Shown here: positions 16,152 through 24,050 of the stretch, piece by piece
Numbering within the stretch: position 1 is the stretch's first letter
How the letters are laid out: each line of letters opens with the position of its first letter
Assembly (NCBI GenBank): GCA_002405875.1
Contig: DHMR01000061.1
Location: 1 to 32,613, forward strand
Source: a bacterium UBA4637
GTDB taxonomy: Bacteria > Bacteroidota > Bacteroidia > Bacteroidales > Bacteroidaceae
Length of the DNA: 32,613 nt
Direction of reading: 5' to 3'
The notes under the pieces: model-generated
The model's database searches: none
Told to the model about the DNA's origin: nothing
Seen by the model: the letters and a program-made list of their open reading frames with translations, nothing else
Translations under genes and position numbers: made by a program

Positions 16152-17015
16152 ATGAGACAACTAAAAATTTCAAAGTCGATTACCAATCGAGAAAGTGCGT
16201 CATTAGAGAAATACCTCCAAGAAATTGGGCATGAAGAACTTCTATCCGTCGATGAGGAAGTGGATTTGGCGCAAAAAATCAGAAAAGGTGATCGCAGGGC
16301 ATTAGAGAGATTGACAAAAGCAAACTTGCGCTTCGTGGTCTCCGTAGCCAAGCAATATCAGAATCAGGGGCTCAGTCTTCCTGATCTTATCAACGAAGGT
16401 AACCTTGGACTCATCAAAGCAGCCGAGAAATTCGACGAGACACGTGGCTTCAAGTTCATTTCGTATGCCGTATGGTGGATACGCCAAAGTATCCTCCAGG
16501 CTATTGCTGAGCAAAGCCGTATCGTAAGACTCCCACTCAACCAAGTGGGGAGTGTCAATAAGATTAATCGTGAGCTCAATAAATTTGAGCAAGAGCACGA
16601 GCGCCGTCCAAGCGTAGACGAGATGGCCGACCGCATCGACCTTCCTGAGGAGAAAATTGCAGAGGCCATGAAGGTCAACAATCATCATGTCAGCATGGAC
16701 GCCCCTTTCCAAGAGGGGGAGGACAACAGTTTATTGGATGTGCTGTCCAATGACGATACCCCTATGGCAGACAAGGCACTCGTACAGGAATCACTACGAG
16801 AAGAAATCGGTCGCGCACTCGAAGTTCTCAACGACAGAGAGCGTAAAGTCGTCAAGGCTTTCTTTGGAATAGGAATGCCAGAGATGACCCTAGAAGAAAT
16901 TGGAGACAAGTACAACCTCACTCGTGAGAGAGTACGACAAATCAAGGAGAAAGCGATACGCCGACTCCGACATAACACAAAAAGTAAATTGCTGAAATCC
17001 TATCTTGGAGAATAG
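16152..17015 (+). CDS. rpoD: RpoD, primary (housekeeping) sigma factor
   Basis: The 287-residue protein is the Bacteroidetes-type primary sigma factor, which lacks region 1.1 and the large non-conserved insert of E. coli sigma-70. Region 1.2 is at about 13-48, region 2 includes [20 protein letters not shown] (74-93) and [17 protein letters not shown] (102-118), region 3 spans about 125-200, and region 4.2 has the helix-turn-helix [20 protein letters not shown] (245-264). It directs RNA polymerase to promoters of the TTTG / TAnnTTTG type found throughout this window, including its own. Four smaller or unrelated genes follow on the strand without an obvious terminator until 19141. Confidence 0.96.
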   Translation: MRQLKISKSITNRESASLEKYLQEIGHEELLSVDEEVDLAQKIRKGDRRALERLTKANLRFVVSVAKQYQNQGLSLPDLINEGNLGLIKAAEKFDETRGFKFISYAVWWIRQSILQAIAEQSRIVRLPLNQVGSVNKINRELNKFEQEHERRPSVDEMADRIDLPEEKIAEAMKVNNHHVSMDAPFQEGEDNSLLDVLSNDDTPMADKALVQESLREEIGRALEVLNDRERKVVKAFFGIGMPEMTLEEIGDKYNLTRERVRQIKEKAIRRLRHNTKSKLLKSYLGE

Positions 17016-17040
17016 GCTATCGTATAATAAAAAGGTAGAA

Positions 17041-17619
17041 ATGAAATTATCAAAATTAGCATTAGCATCTTGCGCAGCGTCCCTGCTATTTTCATTCTCA
17101 GCTCAAGCTAAGAACGAGGTGAAAAAAGCTTATATCTTTGGCTTCGCATCGTCATTCAATGACTCCACGGTCTATTTTACAGACATCCAAGAAGTGGATT
17201 CCGCTTGGTTCACAAGCAAGAATAAGTTTCTGATAAGCCGAGAGAACTATTCTTATCAGTTAAGAGACTATCTCAATAGTATTGGTGACGAGCATCGTAC
17301 ATGCATGGTGGAATATAGTTTTGATCCTAAGAAAATAGAAAAATCCTGGAACAAGTTGCATGCCCGTTACGAACACAACCAAAAGAAGAAAAACAACCAA
17401 AAGCAAGTCAACGAGCTGCCACCTTTTCAAATCAAGCATCTCACCAAAGACCAGTTTGCTTTCCAGGCTGTAACTCCTACCGAAGAATATGTAGAGGAAA
17501 CTCCTAAACTCGACAAAGCAAAAGCCAAGAAAGCTGAAAAGGAAAAGAAGAAAGCTAAAAAAGAAGAGAAAAAGGCTCTGAAGAAAGAACGTCAAGCTAA
17601 AAAGCAAGAGCAAAACTAG
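17041..17619 (+). CDS. secreted protein with Lys/Glu-rich C-terminal coil, unknown function
   Basis: A 192-residue protein with a signal peptide (MKLSKLALASCAASLLFSFS AQA). The middle part (KKAYIFGFASSFNDSTVYFT...) is mixed alpha/beta with no family I recognise. From about 155 on it is almost only Lys, Glu and Ala (KAEKEKKKAKKEEKKALKKE), a highly charged helix or coiled coil; another Lys/Asn-rich run lies near 115. I chose ATG 17041 because it starts the signal peptide; an in-frame ATG 12 codons upstream overlaps the rpoD end. It starts 25 bases after rpoD and 34 before the HprK-like gene, so it may be in one transcript with both. The charged tail could bind nucleic acid or anionic polymer (inference). 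Confidence 0.72.
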   Translation: MKLSKLALASCAASLLFSFSAQAKNEVKKAYIFGFASSFNDSTVYFTDIQEVDSAWFTSKNKFLISRENYSYQLRDYLNSIGDEHRTCMVEYSFDPKKIEKSWNKLHARYEHNQKKKNNQKQVNELPPFQIKHLTKDQFAFQAVTPTEEYVEETPKLDKAKAKKAEKEKKKAKKEEKKALKKERQAKKQEQN

Positions 17620-17653
17620 TTTCAGGCTTTCAAATGAGTAAAATAAGAAAAAA

Positions 17654-18547
17654 ATGTCAACGACTCATAACTTCCATATAGCAGAACAGAATGTGAGCAT
17701 TTGCTTTCAAGAGTCTCCATTCAACAGCATACGGCTTCTCCCGTCTTTCGAACCCTTCAGAGTAAACGCTTTGGAGGGTCCTGTTTTTTTTAGTCTTATG
17801 GTGGATGACAGCCTACGTCCCTACCCCAAGGAAAAAAGAAAAAGGATCCGAGCCTTTGACACGGGTAACGGAGACACCATTGTAGACAAGTTGGACAACG
17901 GAGGATACCAATATATCATCAAAGACATCAATGGCGCAGACTGCTGTTTGTTACAAACCAATAAAGACTTTAACAATTGTCGTTGCGCACTCAACGGCAA
18001 TTACAACATGAGAAGTTTTGGTCTCAACAATGCCTTAATGCTGATTTTTGCCTTTGCCGGAAGTAAAATCGATATACTTCTGATCCATGCTTCACTTGTC
18101 AGGCAAAATGGATACGGATATGCGTTTATCGCCAAAAGTGGTACAGGTAAAAGTACCCAAGTCAGCATGTGGCTAAGATACCTGAAAGGGTGCGACCTGA
18201 TGAACGACGACAATCCCATCATTCGTCTGATTGGGAACGAAGCTTATATCTATGGAAGTCCTTGGAGCGGAAAAACGCCTTGTTATAGAAATGTAAAAGC
18301 CAAGCTAGGAGCCATCACCCGCATCGATCGAGCAAATGAGAACTGGGTTGAGCTCCTGTCTCCTATAGAAGCGTTCGCCTCCCTACTTCCAGCTTGCTCC
18401 AGCATGAAATGGGATCAGGAAATCTTTAACAACATTTGCAATACCATAACCCGACTGGTGGAAAATGGGAAGATTTACACTCTTCATTGCCTCCCCAACA
18501 AGGAAGCAGCGGAAGTCTGCAATCGTACAATTGCCATCCAAAATTAA
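17654..18547 (+). CDS. HprK-like (HPr kinase/PEPCK-fold) protein
   Basis: The 297-residue protein has the C-terminal P-loop fold of HPr serine kinases: IHASLVRQNGYGYAFIAKSG leads into Walker A KSGTGKST (161-168), followed by LMNDDNPII (182-190), where HPr kinases have an acidic pair, and GSPWSGKT (201-208), as in PEP carboxykinase-like folds. The N-terminal half is a beta-rich part of unclear function. In HprK-like tailoring enzymes of lasso and other ribosomal peptides this fold phosphorylates a serine of the precursor. Here it stands next to an S24/S26-type peptidase and across from a PqqD-like gene, which supports such a role. True HPr kinase is unlikely because the genuine HprK N-terminal domain is absent. 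Confidence 0.72.
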   Translation: MSTTHNFHIAEQNVSICFQESPFNSIRLLPSFEPFRVNALEGPVFFSLMVDDSLRPYPKEKRKRIRAFDTGNGDTIVDKLDNGGYQYIIKDINGADCCLLQTNKDFNNCRCALNGNYNMRSFGLNNALMLIFAFAGSKIDILLIHASLVRQNGYGYAFIAKSGTGKSTQVSMWLRYLKGCDLMNDDNPIIRLIGNEAYIYGSPWSGKTPCYRNVKAKLGAITRIDRANENWVELLSPIEAFASLLPACSSMKWDQEIFNNICNTITRLVENGKIYTLHCLPNKEAAEVCNRTIAIQN

Positions 18548-18613
18548 ATCGCCTATCATAAAATAGCAGAAATTTCACGTTCGTTTCTCAAAACCATTGA
18601 AAGAAGATAAGAT

Positions 18614-19105
18614 ATGAAAGAAAGCAAGAAACAACTTAAAATCGTGGAAATGCAATTTGCTAACGCCCAGCTTCTGCCGGAAATCGTCAAGTTGCTAGAT
18701 GAAGGTCATACTGTCACCTTGCAATTAAGAGGTGTTTCCATGCGACCGTTTTTGGAAGACAAACGTGACAAAGCGTTACTGATAAAAGCGAAAGACGTGA
18801 AGGTCGGCGATCCTGTGCTAGCAGAAACAAGCCCATCTCACTATGTCTTGCACCGTGTCATCCAAATAGATGGCAACCATGTGGCTCTGCGTGGAGATGG
18901 AAATCTAGGTGTGGAGATGTGCGAAATCGAAAACATAAAGGCATCCGTTGTTGGCTTTTACCGAAAGGGACGTAAGAAACTAGACAGGACAGATGGTTTG
19001 AAATGGAAAATCTATTCAAAGATATGGACTAGCATCTTTCCTCTTCGTAGATATCTACTAGCAGTCTATCGAAGAATTTGGATTCCTGTATTTGGTGCTC
19101 TATAG
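18614..19105 (+). CDS. S24/S26-family (signal-peptidase-like) serine peptidase
   Basis: The 163-residue protein contains GVSMRPFL (40-47), the nucleophile Ser-Met motif of LexA and signal peptidases (Ser 42), then VGDPVLAE, LHRVIQIDG with His 80, and RGDGN (93-97), matching boxes C-E of S26 enzymes. At the place of the catalytic Lys of bacterial enzymes there is His, as in the ER/archaeal and SipW type. The C-terminal part (SKIWTSIFPLRRYLLAVYRR) is amphipathic and may touch the membrane. It begins 66 bases after the HprK-like gene. It could process a precursor peptide or a secreted protein; the substrate is unknown. The transcript ends at the strong terminator at 19141-19205. Confidence 0.78.
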   Translation: MKESKKQLKIVEMQFANAQLLPEIVKLLDEGHTVTLQLRGVSMRPFLEDKRDKALLIKAKDVKVGDPVLAETSPSHYVLHRVIQIDGNHVALRGDGNLGVEMCEIENIKASVVGFYRKGRKKLDRTDGLKWKIYSKIWTSIFPLRRYLLAVYRRIWIPVFGAL

Positions 19106-19140
19106 GAGCAAGACAAGAGAGGTCTACATCAAAAATCCAT

Positions 19141-19205
19141 ATATGAAAATAGGCCCTGGAGCTTTTCTGACACTCAGAACTGCCCAGGGCCTATTTCATA
19201 TTTTT
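19141..19205. terminator. bidirectional terminator between the peptidase and PqqD-like genes
   Basis: ATATGAAAATAGGCCCTGG (19141-19159) is complementary, with one bulged A, to CCAGGGCCTATTTCATAT (19184-19201), followed by Ts (19201-19205). A/T flanks on both sides suit the convergent genes. Confidence 0.85.
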
Positions 19206-19221
19206 ATAAAATTGCTCTTGT

Positions 19222-19494
19222 TTATGAAACTTCTATGATGCCCGCCTCCAACCATAAGCCGGCAAGAGTTTTCACATCCTTAAGAGCCGTTTCCTTATCC
19301 ACCTCATATTCATCCGTCAAGAGTTTAGCCAAGTCTTCATGAGAGAACTCTTTTCCCTGAATATTCTTCCAAAGGTAAGCAGAACTCTCATTCATACTGA
19401 TAATGTTACTGAAGTCTATGTTTTCTTCTCCTTCTGCTACGATGATATTCTCACCGCAAACATTACGAAGGTTAAAACCTTTTTTTGCTTTCAT
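19222..19494 (-). CDS. PqqD-family peptide-binding protein (RRE-like)
   Basis: The 90-residue protein (MKAKKGFNLRNVCGENIIVA...) has the PqqD pattern: a beta-hairpin start, IDFSNIISMNESSAYLWKNI (the N-E/S-x-A-x-x-L/I-W core at 34-45), then LAKLLTDEYEVDKETALKDV and a final helix LAGLWLEAGIIEV. PqqD proteins bind leader peptides of ribosomally made peptides and hand them to modifying enzymes. The start at 19494 gives the family length; the same frame runs upstream into the DPP IV gene without homology. It lies 46 bases after DPP IV on the same strand and faces the HprK-like/peptidase pair across a terminator. No precursor peptide or radical SAM partner is visible nearby. Confidence 0.82.
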   Translation of the reverse strand: MKAKKGFNLRNVCGENIIVAEGEENIDFSNIISMNESSAYLWKNIQGKEFSHEDLAKLLTDEYEVDKETALKDVKTLAGLWLEAGIIEVS

Positions 19495-19540
19495 TGTTTT
19501 TACTTTTTTCTTATCAACCTTTGTTAGGGAGCATTCAGCA

Positions 19541-21739
19541 TTACTTGGTTTCCTGCATGTGCTCCTTGAACCAATTGGTGATTTGGCGCAACAAATGGTT
19601 TCGTGTATTACCACCAAAAATACTATGATTTCGATTCGTGTAGAACACTTCCTTGAAATCCTTGTCGGCCTGAACCAAAGCCTCAGAGTACTCAAATGTG
19701 TTTTGAGGATGTACGTTATCGTCGGCCACTCCATGACAAATCAACAAGGCTCCATGCTGCTTATCAACGCGCTCTATCGGATTCACCTTATAGCCATCCT
19801 CATTTTCCTGTGGAGTACGCATATAGCGTTCAGTATATACAGTATCATAATAACGGTAACAGGTAGGAGGAGCAACCGCCACACCAGCCTTGAACACCGG
19901 ACGCCCTTCGCTCATGCTCATCAATGTATTAAAGCCGCCATAGCTCCAGCCCCAGATACCGATATTGTCCTTATCGACAAAGGGAAGCGTTCCCATGTAA
20001 AGAGCCGTCTCTACCTGGTCTTTCGATTCCAAATCGCCAAGACGAAGGTATGTACACTTCTCAAAATCCACACCACGAGCACCCGTACCACGACCATCCA
20101 CGCATACGACGATAAAGCCTTCCTGGGCTAAATAATAGTCGAAAGCGCCACCTTGACCCATGCTACCCGTATTCCAGGAGTTTAACACCTGCTGATTGCC
20201 CGGTCCTGAATACTGGAAAAGTATGACAGGATACTTTTTCTTGGCATCAAAATCAAGGGGCTTGACCATCCAGCCATCAAGTTTTACACCCTCAGAAGTT
20301 GTAAACGAGAAAGTTTCTCGTTTACCCCAGTTATACTTCTTGGTTTTCTCCAAGAGCTGACTATTATCTTCCAACAGTTTGATGACCTTTCCTCGATTAT
20401 CTCGTACCGTAAAGACTTGCGGATGACTATAGGAGCTCCATGTATTGACAAAATAACGGTAATCACCCGAAAAATTTGCCACATTAGCCCCCTCTGCATC
20501 TGTCAAGCACTCCACTTTGCCATTCTTATGAGCTACATAAACCTGACGATCATGCGCACTGAGTTTTGCAGCCTGAAAATAGACGTTCCCAGTCTTTTCA
20601 TCCATGCCATAGATATCAGTGACATCATACTTACCCTTCTCTACCTGACGAATCAATTTTCCATTCATGTCATACAAGTAAAGGTGCATATATCCATCTC
20701 TGTCGCTAGGCAGCAAGATATGCTTTTTGCCAACGATGCTATTCTCAATAACTTCCTCTTTTACAAATTTTGGAACGCTCTCCTTGATAAGCATCTTGCT
20801 CTTTCCCGTAAATGGGTTAACGGCATAAAGGCGCATGTCATCTTGATGGCGATTCATCGTGTAAACGATGAAACTGTTGGCATCCGGCGAGGTTTTGATT
20901 CTCGGATAGTATCCGTCTGAATCCAAAGGTACATCCAAATTGACAACCTTTCCATTTTTCAAGTCATAACTCCACAAGCTTACCTTTGAATTATCTTGTC
21001 CCGCCTTAGGATACTTATAGGAATATTGACCTGGATAATCATGGAATTCGGAACGCTTAGGTTTGGCACCCTCAAAAAGTTGAAGCGAATAAGTTTTCAC
21101 ATGTGACTCATCAAATCTAATCCAACCGATAGAACTTCCATCCGCATTCCAAGCAAAAGCTCTGTTAAAGCTAAACTCTTCCTCGTAGACCCAATCAGGA
21201 ATACCATTAATGACCTGATTGAACTTACCATCCTTAGTAATCTGGATTTCCTTCGTTCCGTCGGTAACATACAAATTATTTTCTTTGACAAAAGCTATAT
21301 GCTTAGAGTCAGGAGACCATGTCGCAACCTGCTGATTTTCTCCTTCGGATAGTTTTTTGAGCGACTTAGTGCCAATATTGTAAATATAATACTCTGCTTT
21401 AAAAGAACGACGATAAACAGCCTTTCGCTTCGTCATAACAAGCATTTGCTTACCATCCGGGCTCATCACATAACCATCGATTGCCTTGAAAGGAGCATTA
21501 GCCTCTTGAAGATCAAAGAGAACTTTAACTTGTTTACCCGTCTTGAAAGAATAACTTATGATTTGTTTGCCATCATGGCTGATGGAAGCATACAAATCAG
21601 TCCCCTCTATCGGATTTATACCTGTAACATAAGTTGCAGCGAACTCACCCGACGTGATTGCTTTCAAATCAAGTTTTTCCGCTGCATCCAGTGTCGATGC
21701 CATCATGATAGATGCAATAAAAATAGTAAATTTCTTCAT
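19541..21739 (-). CDS. dipeptidyl peptidase IV (S9B family), secreted
   Basis: DPP IV removes Xaa-Pro dipeptides from peptide N-termini. The 732-residue protein has a signal peptide (MKKFTIFIASIMMASTLDAA), an eight-bladed propeller domain (about 40-470) with the substrate-binding glutamates in DWVYEEEF (182-189), and an alpha/beta-hydrolase domain with the triad Ser599 (GWSYGGF), Asp673 (HGVADDNVH) and His705 (NHSIFGG). All key residues are intact and the length is normal. In Bacteroidetes such enzymes act in the periplasm or at the surface during peptide feeding. It begins two bases after the GldB gene, so the two are translationally linked, and the PqqD-like gene follows. Confidence 0.95.
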   Translation of the reverse strand: MKKFTIFIASIMMASTLDAAEKLDLKAITSGEFAATYVTGINPIEGTDLYASISHDGKQIISYSFKTGKQVKVLFDLQEANAPFKAIDGYVMSPDGKQMLVMTKRKAVYRRSFKAEYYIYNIGTKSLKKLSEGENQQVATWSPDSKHIAFVKENNLYVTDGTKEIQITKDGKFNQVINGIPDWVYEEEFSFNRAFAWNADGSSIGWIRFDESHVKTYSLQLFEGAKPKRSEFHDYPGQYSYKYPKAGQDNSKVSLWSYDLKNGKVVNLDVPLDSDGYYPRIKTSPDANSFIVYTMNRHQDDMRLYAVNPFTGKSKMLIKESVPKFVKEEVIENSIVGKKHILLPSDRDGYMHLYLYDMNGKLIRQVEKGKYDVTDIYGMDEKTGNVYFQAAKLSAHDRQVYVAHKNGKVECLTDAEGANVANFSGDYRYFVNTWSSYSHPQVFTVRDNRGKVIKLLEDNSQLLEKTKKYNWGKRETFSFTTSEGVKLDGWMVKPLDFDAKKKYPVILFQYSGPGNQQVLNSWNTGSMGQGGAFDYYLAQEGFIVVCVDGRGTGARGVDFEKCTYLRLGDLESKDQVETALYMGTLPFVDKDNIGIWGWSYGGFNTLMSMSEGRPVFKAGVAVAPPTCYRYYDTVYTERYMRTPQENEDGYKVNPIERVDKQHGALLICHGVADDNVHPQNTFEYSEALVQADKDFKEVFYTNRNHSIFGGNTRNHLLRQITNWFKEHMQETK

Positions 21740-21741
21740 AT

Positions 21742-22560
21742 TTAATCTTTATGTAATGCTTCGATTGGCGAGCAATCCTCCTCTTCCAACAATTGCTTCA
21801 CCGTCACCTTAGGATTACGTTTGACATAATCATTAATCGTCTTCACGTATTGCGTATTAAAGACTTTCTTTCCCATAGCCTTATTGACCGTCCACATAAT
21901 CTTTCCCATGTGCAAGTCACGATCCAGCTGAGGGCGATTATCAAAATTAGCCATCGGATATATGCTCAGCAAATAAAATGTCAAACAATCAGGTACGATG
22001 TAGTTTCGTGACATCGTGCTGCGCTGCTGAGCACTATAGTATTTCTTGTAAAGAGGATAATTAGCCCCCATATATTTATCTAGAGAGATGCCCACGGAAT
22101 GTTCTCCAATCACGATACTTTGGTCAAGCGCACCTATCTGTGCATAAAATGTAGGTTGCTTCAAACCGGGAATCCAACCGCTCAATCTGTCAAACGATTC
22201 CTTCAATTGCTGATTAATATCTTCCATATTGGCATATTCCGCCTCCGCATCAGCAATAACTGCTTGAAGAGTCGAATCTTGGAAAAACATCAAAAAACGA
22301 TTGCTGATATTGGCATCTGTTATAGTGCCCAATTGCAAAATCTTCTCAATCAAAGTACGAGTCTCTATTGGATAATCTGTATTCATTTGCTGCAAAGCTG
22401 AAAAATCTCCAGTCGTCAGATAACGACTTTCCAAACGATCATAGCGCTGTACAGCCAAGGGGGCAACAGACATGTCTTCATTCGGCTTGAATTTGTATTC
22501 ACAAGCCGAACAGAGCAAAGCTACTGTCAATATGATAATGATATGATATAATTTCTTCAC
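21742..22560 (-). CDS. gldB: GldB-like gliding-motility lipoprotein
   Basis: The 272-residue protein starts with a lipoprotein signal, KKLYHIIIILTVALLCSAC (lipidated Cys at residue 20), followed by VQRYDRLESRYL and the GldB core GEHSVGISLDKYMGANYPLY, then SRNYIVPDCLTFYLLSIYP. GldB was found as a gliding gene in Flavobacterium; homologues occur in non-gliding relatives and have no clear role there. I chose the GTG at 22560 as start: the longer frame would begin with TTG at 22593, which falls inside the -7 promoter box and cannot be transcribed. DPP IV follows after two bases, suggesting a joint operon for envelope proteins. Confidence 0.82.
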   Translation of the reverse strand: MKKLYHIIIILTVALLCSACEYKFKPNEDMSVAPLAVQRYDRLESRYLTTGDFSALQQMNTDYPIETRTLIEKILQLGTITDANISNRFLMFFQDSTLQAVIADAEAEYANMEDINQQLKESFDRLSGWIPGLKQPTFYAQIGALDQSIVIGEHSVGISLDKYMGANYPLYKKYYSAQQRSTMSRNYIVPDCLTFYLLSIYPMANFDNRPQLDRDLHMGKIMWTVNKAMGKKVFNTQYVKTINDYVKRNPKVTVKQLLEEEDCSPIEALHKD

Positions 22561-22590
22561 GTTTTTTCTACATTTATACAGATACGAGTG

Positions 22591-22621
22591 CAAAAATACT
22601 AAAAAATATTTTAAAAACCAA
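22591..22621 (-). promoter_or_regulatory. promoter of the gldB-DPP IV-pqqD-like operon (TTG-N20-TATTTTTG)
   Basis: The minus strand has TTG (22621-22619), a 20-base spacer and TATTTTTG (22598-22591). Transcription should begin near 22587 and gives a leader of about 27 bases to the GTG at 22560. Confidence 0.7.
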
Positions 22622-22705
22622 CTTTTTAAGCTAAAAAAAACAAAAATTTATCATCTATTATCCCGTTTGCTCACTTTGCATCCGATTTTTCTTCAAAACA
22701 ACAAC

Positions 22706-22738
22706 AAAAAAGAGTGGTTTCTATAGAAAAGAAACCAC
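22706..22738 (-). terminator. intrinsic terminator after the DUF4861 gene
   Basis: On the minus strand GTGGTTTC (22738-22731) pairs with GAAACCAC (22721-22714) over a nine-base loop, followed by TCTTTTTT. It closes the GT2-DUF4861 transcript. Confidence 0.8.
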
Positions 22739-22807
22739 CCTTTACGAAAAGCCACCTATTCTAAATATAGAAATAAAAAACTCGATTTTTGGGAGAATTA
22801 AGCAAAC

Positions 22808-24043
22808 CTATTTTTGAACATTTCCAACCTTTACTATCAGAGGACTTGCCTGCATTTTTTTCCAGTCTTTCAACCATTCATACCATTCCTTTTCATTTTT
22901 AAATCCATAAGTTTCGTTAGCACTTGTATAAGCAAGTTTGTACGCCAACTTTGCACCCACAGGTTTTACGACCTGAGTATAGTCATCTTTATTCGCAGGA
23001 ATTTGTTGGACGAAATACTCTTTAGGAACACTGATGCCAAGACCAACGGTCTCCAACTTATGCTTTCCATCATCCTTGCCAGTCGGCCAATCACTACCAT
23101 AACAACCTCGCAAGCCATTATTGTCTGACATTTCCGACGAGCCTTTCACATTGATTAAACCTGTAGAAAACTGATAATCGGATGCATCCTTATTGAACGT
23201 CACGTCCACATCAACATCTCGATGCCCCGCATAGATGGTGTATCGTATCTTTGCATTAATTGGTTTATATCCTGGAGATGGAACCCAGCCATTATCCACG
23301 ACCTCGACGATGGCTCGCAAAGGTCCTTCTGAAATCACACGTTGCTCTTGGTATTTCACATGATCCAACAATAAAGATTTCGCGCCATCCCAACCACGGA
23401 GCGCTCCTAGCCCGTAAGTGTTGCCAACCCACAAGCAATCATCTCCGGAGCCTGCGGCCAGTTGTTCCGAAGACGGATAGAACTGTGTGTCTCGGATGAC
23501 CAGTCCCTTGTGAATCTTCCCATACAAATCCACCGTCTGACGATTGTCAAAATAGACACGCAAGGCAACAAGTTCACTCTCAAAACAAACTCCGTGAGAA
23601 TGTACATAATGATATACGTCCTTGGTTTTCTTGTCAAAAGAGATACTACGAAGATAAATATCCTGCTGGTTCTTGGCGAGTTTCTTATTCTTGCTTGGCA
23701 AGACCAGCTCCGCAAATGTACGGTCTGGAAAAGCTGTTTGTTCTCCATTAGGATAAAGTTGAACAACATAAGTCTTAGCTTGTTTTTTGTCCAAATCAAC
23801 CAAGAAGCAAAGTTCATCATTGACACAGTCTCGATTCGTATCGTCCAACTGGGAAGGGATTTCCCTTCCATCCAACATGACAACTGCCTTATTGACATCA
23901 CCATACTTGCTTATATTCAAAACAACAGGTTCGTCGGTACGCTTTGCCTTGGTCTCATTAGAGACCGTTACCTCGAAAGTTGTTTGTGCACTCATCCCCA
24001 AAGAGATACCAAGTGCCCATAAAAAAACAGGAAATCGTTTCAT
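22808..24043 (-). CDS. secreted DUF4861-domain protein
   Basis: The 411-residue protein has a signal peptide (MKRFPVFLWALGISLGMSAQ) and matches the DUF4861 family found in Bacteroidetes, often near polysaccharide-use genes: it starts with a VSNETKAKRTDEPVVLNI strand pair, contains YHYVHSHGVCFESELVALRV with a conserved His/Glu region, LVIRDTQFYPSS, GDDCLWVGNTYGLGALRGWD and a C-terminal EWYEWLKDWKKM segment. A beta-sandwich related to galactose mutarotase-like folds is likely (inference). Catalysis is not established for most members. It follows the GT2 gene by seven bases, so they are co-transcribed, an unusual pairing of a cytosolic transferase and an exported carbohydrate-type protein. Confidence 0.75.
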   Translation of the reverse strand: MKRFPVFLWALGISLGMSAQTTFEVTVSNETKAKRTDEPVVLNISKYGDVNKAVVMLDGREIPSQLDDTNRDCVNDELCFLVDLDKKQAKTYVVQLYPNGEQTAFPDRTFAELVLPSKNKKLAKNQQDIYLRSISFDKKTKDVYHYVHSHGVCFESELVALRVYFDNRQTVDLYGKIHKGLVIRDTQFYPSSEQLAAGSGDDCLWVGNTYGLGALRGWDGAKSLLLDHVKYQEQRVISEGPLRAIVEVVDNGWVPSPGYKPINAKIRYTIYAGHRDVDVDVTFNKDASDYQFSTGLINVKGSSEMSDNNGLRGCYGSDWPTGKDDGKHKLETVGLGISVPKEYFVQQIPANKDDYTQVVKPVGAKLAYKLAYTSANETYGFKNEKEWYEWLKDWKKMQASPLIVKVGNVQK

Positions 24044-24050
24044 ATCATTG

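Noticed and set aside
17654..18547. Genuine HPr kinase/phosphorylase
   Set aside because: Only the P-loop fold is shared; the HprK N-terminal domain and signature are absent and no HPr gene is near.
19495..19734. N-terminal extension of the PqqD-like frame into the DPP IV gene
   Set aside because: The extra 80 residues overlap DPP IV out of frame and have no homology; ATG 19494 gives normal family length.
19403..20131. 242-codon plus-strand frame opposite DPP IV and the PqqD-like gene
   Set aside because: Crosses two well supported minus-strand genes and looks like a shadow.
22561..22593. TTG start at 22593 for the GldB-like gene
   Set aside because: The TTG lies in the -7 promoter box; the GTG at 22560 gives a proper lipoprotein signal.
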